Notes under the pieces: model-generated
The model's input: the letters and a program-made list of their open reading frames with translations, nothing else
The model's database searches: none
What the model was told of the DNA's origin: nothing
Shown here: in pieces, positions 9,590 to 19,928 of the stretch
Numbering within the stretch: the stretch's first letter is position 1
Layout: each line of letters begins with the position of its first letter
Program-made: the position numbers and the translations under genes
Source of the DNA: Planctomycetota bacterium
GTDB lineage: Bacteria; Planctomycetota; UBA1135; GCA-002686595
Direction: 5' to 3'
DNA length: 64,000 nucleotides
Assembly: GCA_002683825.1 (NCBI GenBank)
Contig: NYUD01000016.1
Location: 90,284 to 154,283, forward strand

Positions 9590-10903
9590 CTAGCCACCGT
9601 CCTCGCCCCCGCCGTAGCCCAGCTCATCGAGCGCCTTCAACAGGCTCTCCCCGGGATTCTCGAAGGTTGCGGGGAGGGCATAGCCGCGATCGCCGGCGGC
9701 TTCTTCGAAGCGCGCCTCGTGCGGTTGGAAGTTCGGGCCGAGGTCCGTCGTTTCGCGCCTGTCCAGCTCCAGGTCGAAGGTGTGCCGGGCCCCGACCTTG
9801 CCGGTGCGCGGATCGAAGTGGCGTAGGTACTTCTTTCCGTCCAGGATCAAGCAGTCATTGTGCCGTCCCATCGCGGACATGCGCGCATAGATCGGGCGTT
9901 CGGTGCCGTCGTACGGAGCGCCTTCGACGGCCTTCAAAAGACTCATGCCGGACAGTACGTCCGGAACGTCGAGCCCGGTCCACTCCAGAAGCGTGGGCGT
10001 GATGTCGAGATTGGCCGTCGGGCCCTTTACCACGCGGTTGGGCACGGAGCGACCCGGAAGGACGTAGCAGGGAATGCGGAGATTGAAATCGTGGACCGTG
10101 GCCTTTTTCTGGCGAAACCGCTTGCCGTACCCCACGAGCTCGTCGTCCTCGAAGTTCTCACCGTGATCGCTTGTGACGAGAAAGATCAGGTCTCCACGGT
10201 AGCGGGCGTGGAAGAACTCGTAGAGCTCGATGATGCGCTCGTCGACGTACTCGCAAGCGGCGCGATAGGAGCCTGAGAAGGGAGCGCTGTCCCAACGAAC
10301 GTCCCCGGCCCTGCGGCCGTGTACGTCGATGTAGTGCACGTAGGTGAACTCGGGAGTCGTGTATTCGCGATTCGAAAAGTGCTCCAACACCGCCGGATTG
10401 ACCGTGTCCGACCACATCCGGTCCGTCCAGACCGTGTTGCCATGGCCGCGGTTGTTGCCCTGGCTGTTGATGAACTCGCTCGACTGGTACTCGTCGAAGG
10501 CTTCATGGAAGGGGTTCCATTCGTGCAGGAACGGATTGGTGATGAAGCCAGCGGTGTGGTAGCCCGCATCGTGAAGGAATCGCGGTAGCAGAGGGACGCT
10601 CTTCGAAAAGGTCGACATGACCTTGCCGTTCATGTGGCCGTCGGCGCCGTGCTGCTGGGGATAGAGTCCCGAGACCATGCTGATGACCGAAGGGTAGGTC
10701 CACGGCGCGACCGCTCGCATCTCTTCGAAGCGCACGCCGCGATCGGAGAGGGCCTTCGTCTTCGGCATCCAGGTGTCGGCGGCGTCGGCACGCAACTGAT
10801 CGACGAGGATGAGGACGACGTTCGGGTGTTTGCCGGGGGCTTTGGCTCCGCAGGCAGCGGAAAAGGCAAGGGCCGTCGCGCAGAGAAGAAAATACCTGGG
10901 CAT
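9590..10903 (-). CDS. Sulfatase-superfamily (alkaline phosphatase fold) protein
   Basis: NVVLILVDQLRADAADTW, APWTYPSVISMVSGLYPQQHGADGH, VTSDHGENFEDDE. Confidence 0.85.
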   Translation of the reverse strand: MPRYFLLCATALAFSAACGAKAPGKHPNVVLILVDQLRADAADTWMPKTKALSDRGVRFEEMRAVAPWTYPSVISMVSGLYPQQHGADGHMNGKVMSTFSKSVPLLPRFLHDAGYHTAGFITNPFLHEWNPFHEAFDEYQSSEFINSQGNNRGHGNTVWTDRMWSDTVNPAVLEHFSNREYTTPEFTYVHYIDVHGRRAGDVRWDSAPFSGSYRAACEYVDERIIELYEFFHARYRGDLIFLVTSDHGENFEDDELVGYGKRFRQKKATVHDFNLRIPCYVLPGRSVPNRVVKGPTANLDITPTLLEWTGLDVPDVLSGMSLLKAVEGAPYDGTERPIYARMSAMGRHNDCLILDGKKYLRHFDPRTGKVGARHTFDLELDRRETTDLGPNFQPHEARFEEAAGDRGYALPATFENPGESLLKALDELGYGGGEDGG

Positions 10904-11088
10904 GAGCTTGGAATCTTGGAATACGGGTCACGGTCGAGCAAGGTTGGCGGGACCGTCGTTTCCGGCGGGGGATGGGAGTGGGGTTTCGGTCCAACCAAAG
11001 CGCCCGCACTGCGTAGGTTCCCACCCGACGGGCGGCTAGACTTCGCTCTTTCAGCGCCCCGGATGGCCGTAAAAGGGGCCGTTTTCCG

Positions 11089-12936
11089 ATGACCGACACG
11101 CCCCGCCCCCAGATCCAACCGCTCCAGACCGAACGCTCCCTTCGCTTCGGGCTGCCCTTTCCCGGGTGGGGAGGCTGGAAGGGCGAGCTCGCCATCCTGT
11201 CTCTGTTCGCCCTGGCCACCCTGATCCTGACCTGGCCGATCGCCATCAGCATGGACCAGGCCAGCGGCCTGCGCGGAGACTACTTCAACAACCTGTGGAA
11301 CGCCTGGTGGATGCGGAAGTCCCTCACCGGAGGCATGTCGCCCTGGTGGACGGACTACATGTACTACCCCGAAGGGATCTCCCTCAAGCGACATACGCTG
11401 TCGCCGATCAATGCGGGACTGGGGGCCCTCTTCGGTTCCTTTCTCTCACCCCACGCCGCTTTCAATGCGGTGCTGATGTGGCACCTGGCGTTGTCGGGGT
11501 GGACCTTCTCGCTCCTGGCGCGTTACGTCACGCGCTCGAGCGGCGGGGGAATCCTCGGAGGGCTCCTGTACACCTTCGCGCCGTTCCACTTTTACTACCT
11601 GTGCCAGATCAACGTGTTCACGTGGGAGTTCGCACCTCTGGCTGTGCTTTTCTTCCTGCGCTTTTACAGCCACGGTCGGCGAGCGGATCTGGTCGGCGTG
11701 GGACTCACGATGATGGCCATCGCCATGAGCACGTCCTACTTCGTGATGTACGTGTTCCTGATGGTCGGGCTGCTCGTGCCCTTGGGGCGTTTCTGGGATT
11801 CATCGATTCCCTGGAAGGACGGCGTGCTGAGGACGGTGATCGCAGGCGCGGTCGGCGCTGTCGGCGTGGTGCTGGGGGCCCTGCCGCTGTTGTGGGCCAT
11901 GGTGGGGCCGGAGTCCGCGCTCGAGGCCGCGATTGCAGCCAGCGATACGGCCCAGGGAAGGCGAGAAAACGATCTCTTCGGCTACTTCTGGCTGGGCGGC
12001 CCCGAGGAAGTCGTGGTGTCGTGGCCCACGATGCTCGGCTACGGAACGCTCCTGCTCTGGATCGTGGGCAGGAGGGGGGTCGCATCGGAACGGTTCTGGC
12101 TCTGGGTCGGTGGCATTTTCGTCGTCCTCAGCCTCGGCAGCGACCTGGATGTGGGCGGGGAGCCGACGGGGATCTGGATGCCCTTCGCGGTTTTCAAGAA
12201 CATTCCCGTCCTCTCCATGCTTCGGAAGGCGGACCGCTTCTTCTTCGTGATTCAGTTCTGCGCGGGAATTCTGACCGCCGCGGCCTGGGCAACGCTGGCG
12301 AAGCGCCTCGGCAGCGAAGGCAAACGCTACTGCGCCCTCGCCGTTGTGGCAGCCATTCTCCTGTTCGAGACCCAGGCCGTACCGCTCGCCCGTTTCGACT
12401 ACGAGGCCCCGCGCTGGTTTCACACGCTCGCGGAGGACGACTCGGTTCAGGCGGTGGTCGAGTTGCCGTCCATGGATCTCGATGTGGTCAACGCGCGGTT
12501 TCTCTTGAGTCAGATCGTGCACGGGAAGAAGCAGCCCCTGGGGTATACGACTTCCATGGCGGTTTCCACGATTCAGGAGAAGAGGATGCTCGAGGTCGTC
12601 AACAAGTACGCGCACTTCCTGCGTCACGCAGGAACGCCTTCGAAGAAGGACACGCCCTTCCAGCGACTGATGAGCGAGATCGGGATCGATCGGGTCATCC
12701 AGCACAAGAGCATGCCGCGCTCCCGCGAACCGAATCCGAAGATCGACGGAAAGGTCCTCTGGGCACCCTTCTTCGTCGTGGCCCGCCAGCTGATGGACGT
12801 GCGGCAGATGGGACGGTATATCGATGAGCCTCTCCCGGGAGAAAAGATGGTTGGTCTTCGCGCCGACTTCTCCCGGGCCTTCGGTTTGCCGGTCTACGAG
12901 GACGCAGAAGTGATGGTCTTTGCGGTGAAGCCATGA
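11089..12936 (+). CDS. Polytopic membrane protein, GT-C-like glycosyltransferase family
   Basis: Many TM segments; YFNNLWNAWWM...; ATGA overlap with the following GT2 gene. Confidence 0.65.
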   Translation: MTDTPRPQIQPLQTERSLRFGLPFPGWGGWKGELAILSLFALATLILTWPIAISMDQASGLRGDYFNNLWNAWWMRKSLTGGMSPWWTDYMYYPEGISLKRHTLSPINAGLGALFGSFLSPHAAFNAVLMWHLALSGWTFSLLARYVTRSSGGGILGGLLYTFAPFHFYYLCQINVFTWEFAPLAVLFFLRFYSHGRRADLVGVGLTMMAIAMSTSYFVMYVFLMVGLLVPLGRFWDSSIPWKDGVLRTVIAGAVGAVGVVLGALPLLWAMVGPESALEAAIAASDTAQGRRENDLFGYFWLGGPEEVVVSWPTMLGYGTLLLWIVGRRGVASERFWLWVGGIFVVLSLGSDLDVGGEPTGIWMPFAVFKNIPVLSMLRKADRFFFVIQFCAGILTAAAWATLAKRLGSEGKRYCALAVVAAILLFETQAVPLARFDYEAPRWFHTLAEDDSVQAVVELPSMDLDVVNARFLLSQIVHGKKQPLGYTTSMAVSTIQEKRMLEVVNKYAHFLRHAGTPSKKDTPFQRLMSEIGIDRVIQHKSMPRSREPNPKIDGKVLWAPFFVVARQLMDVRQMGRYIDEPLPGEKMVGLRADFSRAFGLPVYEDAEVMVFAVKP

Positions 12937-13898
12937 GCGAAACTCCGGTCCTTTCCGTCGTGCTGCCGTGCCTCAACGAGGGGGCTCACCTCGAAGAGTC
13001 TCTGGGCGTGATCGCTCGAGCCGTCGAGGAAGCGGGCGTGAGCTACGAGCTCATCGTCATCGACGACGGTTCGAGCGATGACACGTGGGACGTCCTCAAA
13101 CGTTGCAAAGAGAGACGTCCGCAGCTGCGCGCCGTGCGCTTGAGCCGGCGTTTCGGCAAGGAGTTCGCCCTGTGTGCGGGGGTGGAGCGCGCCCGCGGGC
13201 AGGGGCTCCTGATCATGGATGGGGACCTGCAGCATCCCCCCAGCCTCATCCCCCGGATGGTGGCGGCCTGGCGGGAGGAGGGCTTCGAAGTGGTCCAGGG
13301 GCAGAAGGAACACAGGGGGGAGGAACCGTTTCTTTCCGCCCTGGGAGCGCGTCTGTTCTACGGGTTGATGCGGCGCCTGTCGGGCTTCGATCTCCACGGG
13401 GCCAGTGACTTCCAACTGCTCGACCGCAGGGCCGTCGACGCCTGGGGGACGATGGGTGAGCGCGGTGTCTTCTTCCGCGGGATGTCCGCCTGGCTGGGTT
13501 TCAAGCGCAAGCAAATCCCTTTCCGGGTAGAGGAGAGGGCGGGCGGGGCGACGAGATGGGGGCCCCTGGGCCTGGCCCGCCTGGCCGTCACGGGCATCAC
13601 GGCCTTCTCCTCGGCCCCGATCCACTTGTTGACCCTGACGGGCGCCGTGTTCTTCCTGTTCGCCCTCTTGCTGGGCATACAGACCCTCTACAATTGGCTC
13701 CTCGGTCGGGCGGAGCAGGGATTCACGACCGTCATCGTCCTCGTCCTTCTGGTAGGCAGCTTGTTGCTGATGGGGCTCGGCCTCATAGGGCTTTATGTCT
13801 CCCGGATCTACGATGAGGTCAAGGGTCGCCCGCGCTACGTCGTCGCGGACGAGCTGGGCCGAACCCCGCCGGGAGCCGTCCCGGATTCGGGATCCTGA
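12933..13898 (+). CDS. Glycosyltransferase family 2 (dolichol-phosphate mannosyltransferase/ArnC-like)
   Basis: LSVVLPCLNEGAHLEESL, ELIVIDDGSSDDTWDVL, LLIMDGDLQHPP; two C-terminal TM helices. Confidence 0.92.
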   Translation: MSETPVLSVVLPCLNEGAHLEESLGVIARAVEEAGVSYELIVIDDGSSDDTWDVLKRCKERRPQLRAVRLSRRFGKEFALCAGVERARGQGLLIMDGDLQHPPSLIPRMVAAWREEGFEVVQGQKEHRGEEPFLSALGARLFYGLMRRLSGFDLHGASDFQLLDRRAVDAWGTMGERGVFFRGMSAWLGFKRKQIPFRVEERAGGATRWGPLGLARLAVTGITAFSSAPIHLLTLTGAVFFLFALLLGIQTLYNWLLGRAEQGFTTVIVLVLLVGSLLLMGLGLIGLYVSRIYDEVKGRPRYVVADELGRTPPGAVPDSGS

Positions 13899-13954
13899 CC
13901 ATGCCATCGCTAGAATGACGGGAACCTCGAGTCCCGGACCCGCGTCGTACCTCC

Positions 13955-16324
13955 ATGAGCGTCCCCCCCAAGATCGCCGAGGACTACCGGTCGTCCTCCT
14001 TCCTGTCCCCTGCGGAAAGCGCCTCCCCCCCCGATTTTGCGCAGCCCGCGGACAACGGTCACCGGGTAGCCGAACACGCGGACTGGGTCCGATCCCTGGC
14101 CCGTAGGCTGGTCCGCGACCCCTCCGGAGCGGAGGACGTCGCCCAGGAGGCGCTCCTGGCGGCTCTGTCCTCGCCCCCGCGGGATGCCGAGGATTCCCAC
14201 CGGCTGAAGGCCTGGTTGGGACGGGTGACCCACAATCTCTCCCACCTGGCCCTGCGGCGCAGCCTGCGCCGGCGCTGGCGCGAGGAGTGCGTCGCCCGGG
14301 ACGAGTGGATGACCTCGACCGTCGATCGCGTCGCCAGCTCGGCCCTGCGGGGCGAGCTGAAGGCCTGCGTCCGATCCCTGGCCGAGCCCTACCGCAGCTC
14401 CGTCGAGTTGCGCTACTTCGAGGGGCTTTCGATCGCAGCCATCGCGGCGCAGGAAGATGCGAGCGAGAACGCGGTGCGCAAACGCCTGTGGCGGGCGCGC
14501 AATCAACTTCGACAGACCATGGAGGGGATGCACAACGGCGAGCGCTCGGCCTGGTTCTCGGGCCTGCTGCCCCTGTTTTCCCTGGGGCGCACGGGGCCGG
14601 CCGCGAAGTCGGCGACGTCGCAGGGGCTTCTCGGGGTTGCCGCGGCCGGGGCGCTCTTGCTCGTGAGCATCGGTAGCGTCTCGCTCGTCCTGCGCGACAC
14701 GGAACGGCTCGAACCTGTTCTCGTCCGGACCGAGCGCTTCGATTCCCGTTCCCCCCGAGGTTCCGAGCGGGTTGCGCTGATGCCGGCGAACCCCTCCCAT
14801 GTCGGCGAGTTGCGATCCGTCATGCGCCAGGATCCACCCGGCTCTCCGATCGTCGATCCGCTCCGAGAGTCCAGCGAAGAAGTCTCCGCCGTAGCACCCG
14901 TGGCCCAGGGCGGGCTCGTGCGTGGATCCCTGGTGGGTCTGGACGGCCTGCCGCTTGCCGGTGTCTCGCTGGTGGACGCCGACGCCCCCGGCCGCCGGCT
15001 AGGCCAAACCGCCGAAGACGGCAGCTTTGGATTCGCAGCGGACGCTCTGCCCCTGCGGCTGCAAATCGGCTCCGAACGCTTCACGTTCCTGCGTGAAGAA
15101 CGCATTCGTCACGGCGGAGAAGCGACCCACCACACACTGGTGGCGGCTCCGGCAACGAGTGTTGCGGGGCTCGTGTTGAGCGAAGAGGGATATTCCCTGG
15201 ATGCGGTGCAGATCGAGCTGCGCTTCGACGAGCGCGCCTTCTTGTCCCTGGATCTGCCGCTACAACTGGATTCCACCGGCTTCCTGGGGGAGGTCGATTT
15301 CGAGGGCCGCTTCGAGCTCGCGCGCGTGCCCGTCTGGGAGGGGATCTCCCTGGGTTTCTCCCGCCCCGGTTATCGGGCGAGTGAGGTTGCGACTTTCGAC
15401 GTCCACCTCGACATGCGAATCATTCTCAGGCTCGCGGATTCTCCGGACGAACTCGCCCACTATGGCGCCCCCGCCACCCGCGGTACCGTGAGGTCGAACT
15501 CGACGAGCACGGTTTCAGCCGGGGAGCAAGGGCAGCTGCTTGGAATGTTGGTCGATGCCGGCGGACGTCCCCTGGCCGACTGGCGCGTGGCCGCCATGCT
15601 CGATGAAGGGGACGAAGGGGGCCAGCCGCAGGGTGAGAGCATGCTCATGGAGGAGGGGACGACCGCGGAGGACGGATCGTTCACACTCCCGGGCAAGCTG
15701 GGCGAGGCCTACCTGCTGATGGCCTACCATCCCCTGCACCTGGAAGCGGTCCACGGCGGACCGTACTTCGCGGGTGCGGCACCCATCGAGATGTGCTGGG
15801 TGCCCCGGATGAACCGCCATAGCGTTTCTGGACGCGTGGTCGGAGAGGACGGACGCCCCCTGGCGAATGCGCGACTGGACGTGCTCCTGGTCATGGGCCG
15901 GGAAGGGATGGGTGCCGGGGTTCCCACGCACCGTTTCGTCCATGCCGATGAGAACGGTGCATTCGAGTTTGCCGACCTTCCGGGCGCTTCACTCCTGATC
16001 GAGGCCGATCACCCGAGCGCCGGTCCGAAGCGATTCGGTCCGAGCGCTGCCGAGCTCGTCGTGCTCGAGGGCGAGGCCTATCTCGGGCTGGAAGGGGCCT
16101 GCGGGGATTCGTTCGCGGTCCTCGACGCAGACGGTGAGGCACTGACCCTGCGGGGTCCTTTGACAAGCGCCGCTCGTGCCCCGATTTACGCGGGTCACGA
16201 CGGCAGAACGGCGATGGTGGCGGTCGAGGGAAGGGCCCACACGCTGGTGCTCTTCGAGAATGGCCGCGAGGAACGGCTGCCCCTGGATCTCGAGCCCGGA
16301 GAACGTCGCCGCATGCGTCCCTGA
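13955..16324 (+). CDS. ECF-type sigma-70 factor fused to TM helix and carboxypeptidase-regulatory-like domains
   Basis: Sigma2 (GAEDVAQEALLAAL) and sigma4 (LAEPYRSSVELRYFEGLSIAAIAAQEDASENAVRKRLWRARNQL); TM LLGVAAAGALLLVSIGSVSLVL; repeated G-x-V-x-x-x-G-x-P-L-A...DGSF modules. Confidence 0.88.
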   Translation: MSVPPKIAEDYRSSSFLSPAESASPPDFAQPADNGHRVAEHADWVRSLARRLVRDPSGAEDVAQEALLAALSSPPRDAEDSHRLKAWLGRVTHNLSHLALRRSLRRRWREECVARDEWMTSTVDRVASSALRGELKACVRSLAEPYRSSVELRYFEGLSIAAIAAQEDASENAVRKRLWRARNQLRQTMEGMHNGERSAWFSGLLPLFSLGRTGPAAKSATSQGLLGVAAAGALLLVSIGSVSLVLRDTERLEPVLVRTERFDSRSPRGSERVALMPANPSHVGELRSVMRQDPPGSPIVDPLRESSEEVSAVAPVAQGGLVRGSLVGLDGLPLAGVSLVDADAPGRRLGQTAEDGSFGFAADALPLRLQIGSERFTFLREERIRHGGEATHHTLVAAPATSVAGLVLSEEGYSLDAVQIELRFDERAFLSLDLPLQLDSTGFLGEVDFEGRFELARVPVWEGISLGFSRPGYRASEVATFDVHLDMRIILRLADSPDELAHYGAPATRGTVRSNSTSTVSAGEQGQLLGMLVDAGGRPLADWRVAAMLDEGDEGGQPQGESMLMEEGTTAEDGSFTLPGKLGEAYLLMAYHPLHLEAVHGGPYFAGAAPIEMCWVPRMNRHSVSGRVVGEDGRPLANARLDVLLVMGREGMGAGVPTHRFVHADENGAFEFADLPGASLLIEADHPSAGPKRFGPSAAELVVLEGEAYLGLEGACGDSFAVLDADGEALTLRGPLTSAARAPIYAGHDGRTAMVAVEGRAHTLVLFENGREERLPLDLEPGERRRMRP

Positions 16325-16354
16325 GACGGCTGGTGTGAGGGATCCGCGCCTCTT

Positions 16355-17905
16355 ATGTTGGGCCGGGTGGAAACCTCCGCTACGCCCTCGTCCTCGGAAA
16401 TCCGGCGCAACCGTCGGGTCGCGGCGTTTCTTGTCCTCGCCTGCGGGCTTTGCCTGTTCGTCTGGGTGCATCCCTGGTACGACCCGACCAACGACGGGTC
16501 GATGTACATCGCCACCGCCCGATCGCTCGTCGCCGGCGAGGGCTATACCTATCTCGGGGAGTCGTTCCGCATCCGGCCGCCCGGGTTCTCCCTTCTGCTG
16601 GCACCACTGATCGCGCTTGCGGGCACGAACTTCCTGGCGATCAACGTGTTCGTGAGCCTCTTCGGAGTTCTCGCCATTGTGGCGCTGTTCTTTTTCTGCG
16701 CGCCGCGACTCGGAACCTGGCTGGCGCTTCTGGTGGCGCTCGTGGTGTGGATCAACCCGGGCTTTCAGAGGCTCTGCAATCAGGTGATGAGCGACGTGCC
16801 GGGAATCGCGTCGGTGCTCCTCGCTCTCCTGGCCGAGCGCAGGCTTCAAAGGCGGCCCCTGTTCGCCGAGGGCGGTTGGAAACGACAGCTCCTCTTCGGG
16901 GCTGCGGTCGCGTTGGCGGGCCACGTGCGAACCTCGGTTTTTCTCCTGCTGCCGGCGATCCTCGCGGCGCGCTGCCTCGGGCGTTTCACGAGGAACGGAG
17001 AAGGGGAGCCGTGGCGTCCCTGGGTCCTGGGCAACGTTCTTTTTGTTCTGGGTGCGATCGCTCTCATCGCGCCCTGGAGCGTGCGTAACGCCTGGCAGGC
17101 TCCGGAAGGGCCGGCGGACCAGACCAGGCTGTACGACTACTCCAGCGGAATGTGGCATCGGGACATGGGCGACCCGAACTCGGAGCGACTCTCGTTGGCC
17201 GAAATCGGGGCCCGCTTCCCCGAACGCGCGGTTCAGATCGGCGCCAGTCTGGGGAGTCGCCTGGTTCGAAACGAGAGAAGCGCGGGGGCCAATGCCTGGG
17301 CCGTTTTCTTCATCGTGTGCACGGCCATGATTCTGGTCCGCCGGAGAGAGGCGGCGGAGCTCTATGTCCTTGCGAACCTGGTCGTCGTCGCCTTCTACTT
17401 CGGATTCGCGTCGCGCTTGATGCTGCCCTGCTGGATCTTCGCACTGCCTGCGACGGTTGAGGTTCTACGGGGAACCGTACGCATCTTTCTGCGTCCGGGA
17501 CTCACCGACGCCGTGGTGGCCCTTGCACTGGTCGTCTTCGCGGTGCGGGATGCCCATCCCCGGCGCGGATGGGAGAACATCGAGAATCTGCACAGGGCAT
17601 ACGTCAGCGTCGCGGAGGAGATCGAACAGCGGGCTCCCGAGGGGAAGCTGGGTGCCTATCGGGCCTGGCATCTGGCCGCCCATCTGGACCGTGACGTATA
17701 CGGCTTCGAGCAGGTCCAGCGCCGCGCCGGAGAGCCGAACGCCTGCGAGGAGATCATCGACAAGTACGGTGTCGAGACGGTCGTTCTGCTACCCCTCGGG
17801 TTGCCCTCGCTCTTGCTGCCCGAGTACACGCGCCTGGAAACCTATCTCGAGAATCGTTACGGAGCGGTGCCCGGCCCCCTCAAGCTGGTGCGTGTGCGCC
17901 CGTAG
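16355..17905 (+). CDS. Glycosyltransferase family 39-like membrane protein
   Basis: Multiple TMs; NDGSMYIATARSLVAGEGYTYLGESFRIRPPGFSLLLAP typical of the GT39/PMT-like N-terminus. Confidence 0.75.
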   Translation: MLGRVETSATPSSSEIRRNRRVAAFLVLACGLCLFVWVHPWYDPTNDGSMYIATARSLVAGEGYTYLGESFRIRPPGFSLLLAPLIALAGTNFLAINVFVSLFGVLAIVALFFFCAPRLGTWLALLVALVVWINPGFQRLCNQVMSDVPGIASVLLALLAERRLQRRPLFAEGGWKRQLLFGAAVALAGHVRTSVFLLLPAILAARCLGRFTRNGEGEPWRPWVLGNVLFVLGAIALIAPWSVRNAWQAPEGPADQTRLYDYSSGMWHRDMGDPNSERLSLAEIGARFPERAVQIGASLGSRLVRNERSAGANAWAVFFIVCTAMILVRRREAAELYVLANLVVVAFYFGFASRLMLPCWIFALPATVEVLRGTVRIFLRPGLTDAVVALALVVFAVRDAHPRRGWENIENLHRAYVSVAEEIEQRAPEGKLGAYRAWHLAAHLDRDVYGFEQVQRRAGEPNACEEIIDKYGVETVVLLPLGLPSLLLPEYTRLETYLENRYGAVPGPLKLVRVRP

Positions 17906-18113
17906 CTCGGAAGACGGGGATCCGGGCGGGGCGGGGCTGGGATGTCTTCAAACGCAACGGTGAACGTCGGCGGGATCGGGAACGCATTTCGCGCGTGAAC
18001 GAGAAAACCTTGCTGCCGCAAATAAGAGAACCGCAAAGCCCGCCGTGAATCCGCGGGCCGGGGCCGCAGTGGCGGGGGGGGGGACGCAAAGACGGTTAGG
18101 ATCACAGTGTCCG

Positions 18114-19928
18114 ATGCTTGCCTTGCTGCGTTCCCGTTCCTTTCTCCCCGTGGCTGCCGGGGTCTCGGTGGTCGTTTTCCTCGGGATCTCCTGCTCCGGG
18201 GAATTCGCCGCCGTGCCGGAGCCGCAAGGTCCCCAGGATCCAACCGACCCCCCGCCGGATCCCGATCCCATGCTCGGATACGGGATGAACCCGAGCTTTC
18301 TCAACTGGACGGCGCGGTCGATCGTCTTTGCCGATGCGATGACCCGCTCCTCGGAGTTTTTGCTCTACCGCTCAGGCGGTCTGACGCCCGTACAGGCGCC
18401 GACGATTTCCCTGAGTGCATCACCCGCCCTCCTGGGTGCGGGCTGGCCGGATTTCACGGCCCTGCAACCGGGCGAAGGGGCCGGGGCCCTGATTTTCGGG
18501 GCCATGCAAGGCACGCTGCCCGACGGTCGCGTCGAGCCCTACGTTCTGACCTGGGAGGGAACGGGAGATTGTCGATTGATCGGTACGGGTGTCGAAGGCG
18601 AGGGCCGGCGTCTGGACCGCTTCGTCGAGGTATACGTCGACCCGACCGCGGAAGCGGGAAACGCCAACCTGGCCTGGGTCTGTGTGGCCTCCGACGCACA
18701 AGACCCAGTGCGCAACGTGCACGTCTGGCTCCCGGGCACGGAAGCGACGCGCCCGCTCTTCTGGGAGCCCTATGTGCAGAAGCTCGAGGCCATGAACCTC
18801 GGCGCCGGTCCCCATTCCTGGCGACCGTTGGATTGGAACCGGATCAATTCTTACGGCGCCACGGAGGCGACCGCCGCTTTTGAGTTTGACTTCGCCGGTC
18901 GCATCATGCCGTCGAGCCCCAGCCAGGGAACGCGGCGGGGGATGTGCGTCGAGTTTCAGGTCGCCCTGTGCAACCGCCTGGGCGCGGACCTTCACTTTCA
19001 ACTGCCGCATCGGGCCGGAATCTCGTCGTCCCAGTACGACATGTTCGTGCTCGATGTCCTGCGTCGGATCCGTTTTGGTTCACAGGCGGTCAGCGGGATC
19101 AACGGTGATCGAGCGTTCGCTCCGCTGGATTCTTCCCTGAACTTGACGATCGAGCTATCCAACGAGATCTGGAATGCGTCCAGCCCCTCGAATACATGGT
19201 TCCAGGATCGGGGCCGCGATCTGGGCGTGAGTCTCCACGAGGCCATCGCCCAGGAGCTCATGTACGTCTGGGACCTGGCGGACGCGGTCTTCACGGGGGG
19301 GGAGTCTGCGACCCTGCGACACTACATCGGTGGGTTCATTGCCAACCCGGGCTTTGTGCACGGCATCCTGAACGCCCTGGAGCCGGGCACGCGCGTAGAT
19401 GCGATCGGTCCGGCGGCCTACTTCTATCCGCCGACCGAGAGCGTCGACGGGTGGCTTTCAGGAGCGGTCGATGAGCACTGTCCCAATTGTCCCACCGTGG
19501 CGGAGGTCATTTCAGCGTCGTGCGAAACCATCGCTGCTCTGGAAACCTCGCTGGTGGCTCATCGGGGTGTCGCGGATGGCTATGTCAATCCGGATGGTAG
19601 CAGTCCGCGGCTCGAGCTCTATGAAGCCGGGCAGTCCTATCTTGCCGGGCTTTCTCCGTGGCGCGCGGCGGCCCAGGCGGCGCAGTCACATCCTGACTTG
19701 TACTACGCGTATGTGGATCACCTGATCCCGGCCCTCGTCGCCGCTCGGGTCGATCTCGTGCACTGGTACAGCTTCATGACCGAGCAAAATCCCGCGAGCG
19801 GCGTGTCTGTCGGGTTCGGGATCTGGGGGGGGATGGACGAGGAGCTGACGCTGCCGGTGCTCGAGCAGTATTTCGACGAAGGGTTGCCCAAGGCGGCGGC
19901 GGTCTATCGCGGGCCGCCGTTGCGGTGA
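18114..19928 (+). CDS. Secreted protein, putative glycoside-hydrolase-like / cellulose-binding-like
   Basis: Signal/anchor MLALLRSRSFLPVAAGVSVVVFLGISCSG; motif TIELSNEIWN; GPAAYFYP. Family assignment by motif memory only. Confidence 0.55.
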   Translation: MLALLRSRSFLPVAAGVSVVVFLGISCSGEFAAVPEPQGPQDPTDPPPDPDPMLGYGMNPSFLNWTARSIVFADAMTRSSEFLLYRSGGLTPVQAPTISLSASPALLGAGWPDFTALQPGEGAGALIFGAMQGTLPDGRVEPYVLTWEGTGDCRLIGTGVEGEGRRLDRFVEVYVDPTAEAGNANLAWVCVASDAQDPVRNVHVWLPGTEATRPLFWEPYVQKLEAMNLGAGPHSWRPLDWNRINSYGATEATAAFEFDFAGRIMPSSPSQGTRRGMCVEFQVALCNRLGADLHFQLPHRAGISSSQYDMFVLDVLRRIRFGSQAVSGINGDRAFAPLDSSLNLTIELSNEIWNASSPSNTWFQDRGRDLGVSLHEAIAQELMYVWDLADAVFTGGESATLRHYIGGFIANPGFVHGILNALEPGTRVDAIGPAAYFYPPTESVDGWLSGAVDEHCPNCPTVAEVISASCETIAALETSLVAHRGVADGYVNPDGSSPRLELYEAGQSYLAGLSPWRAAAQAAQSHPDLYYAYVDHLIPALVAARVDLVHWYSFMTEQNPASGVSVGFGIWGGMDEELTLPVLEQYFDEGLPKAAAVYRGPPLR

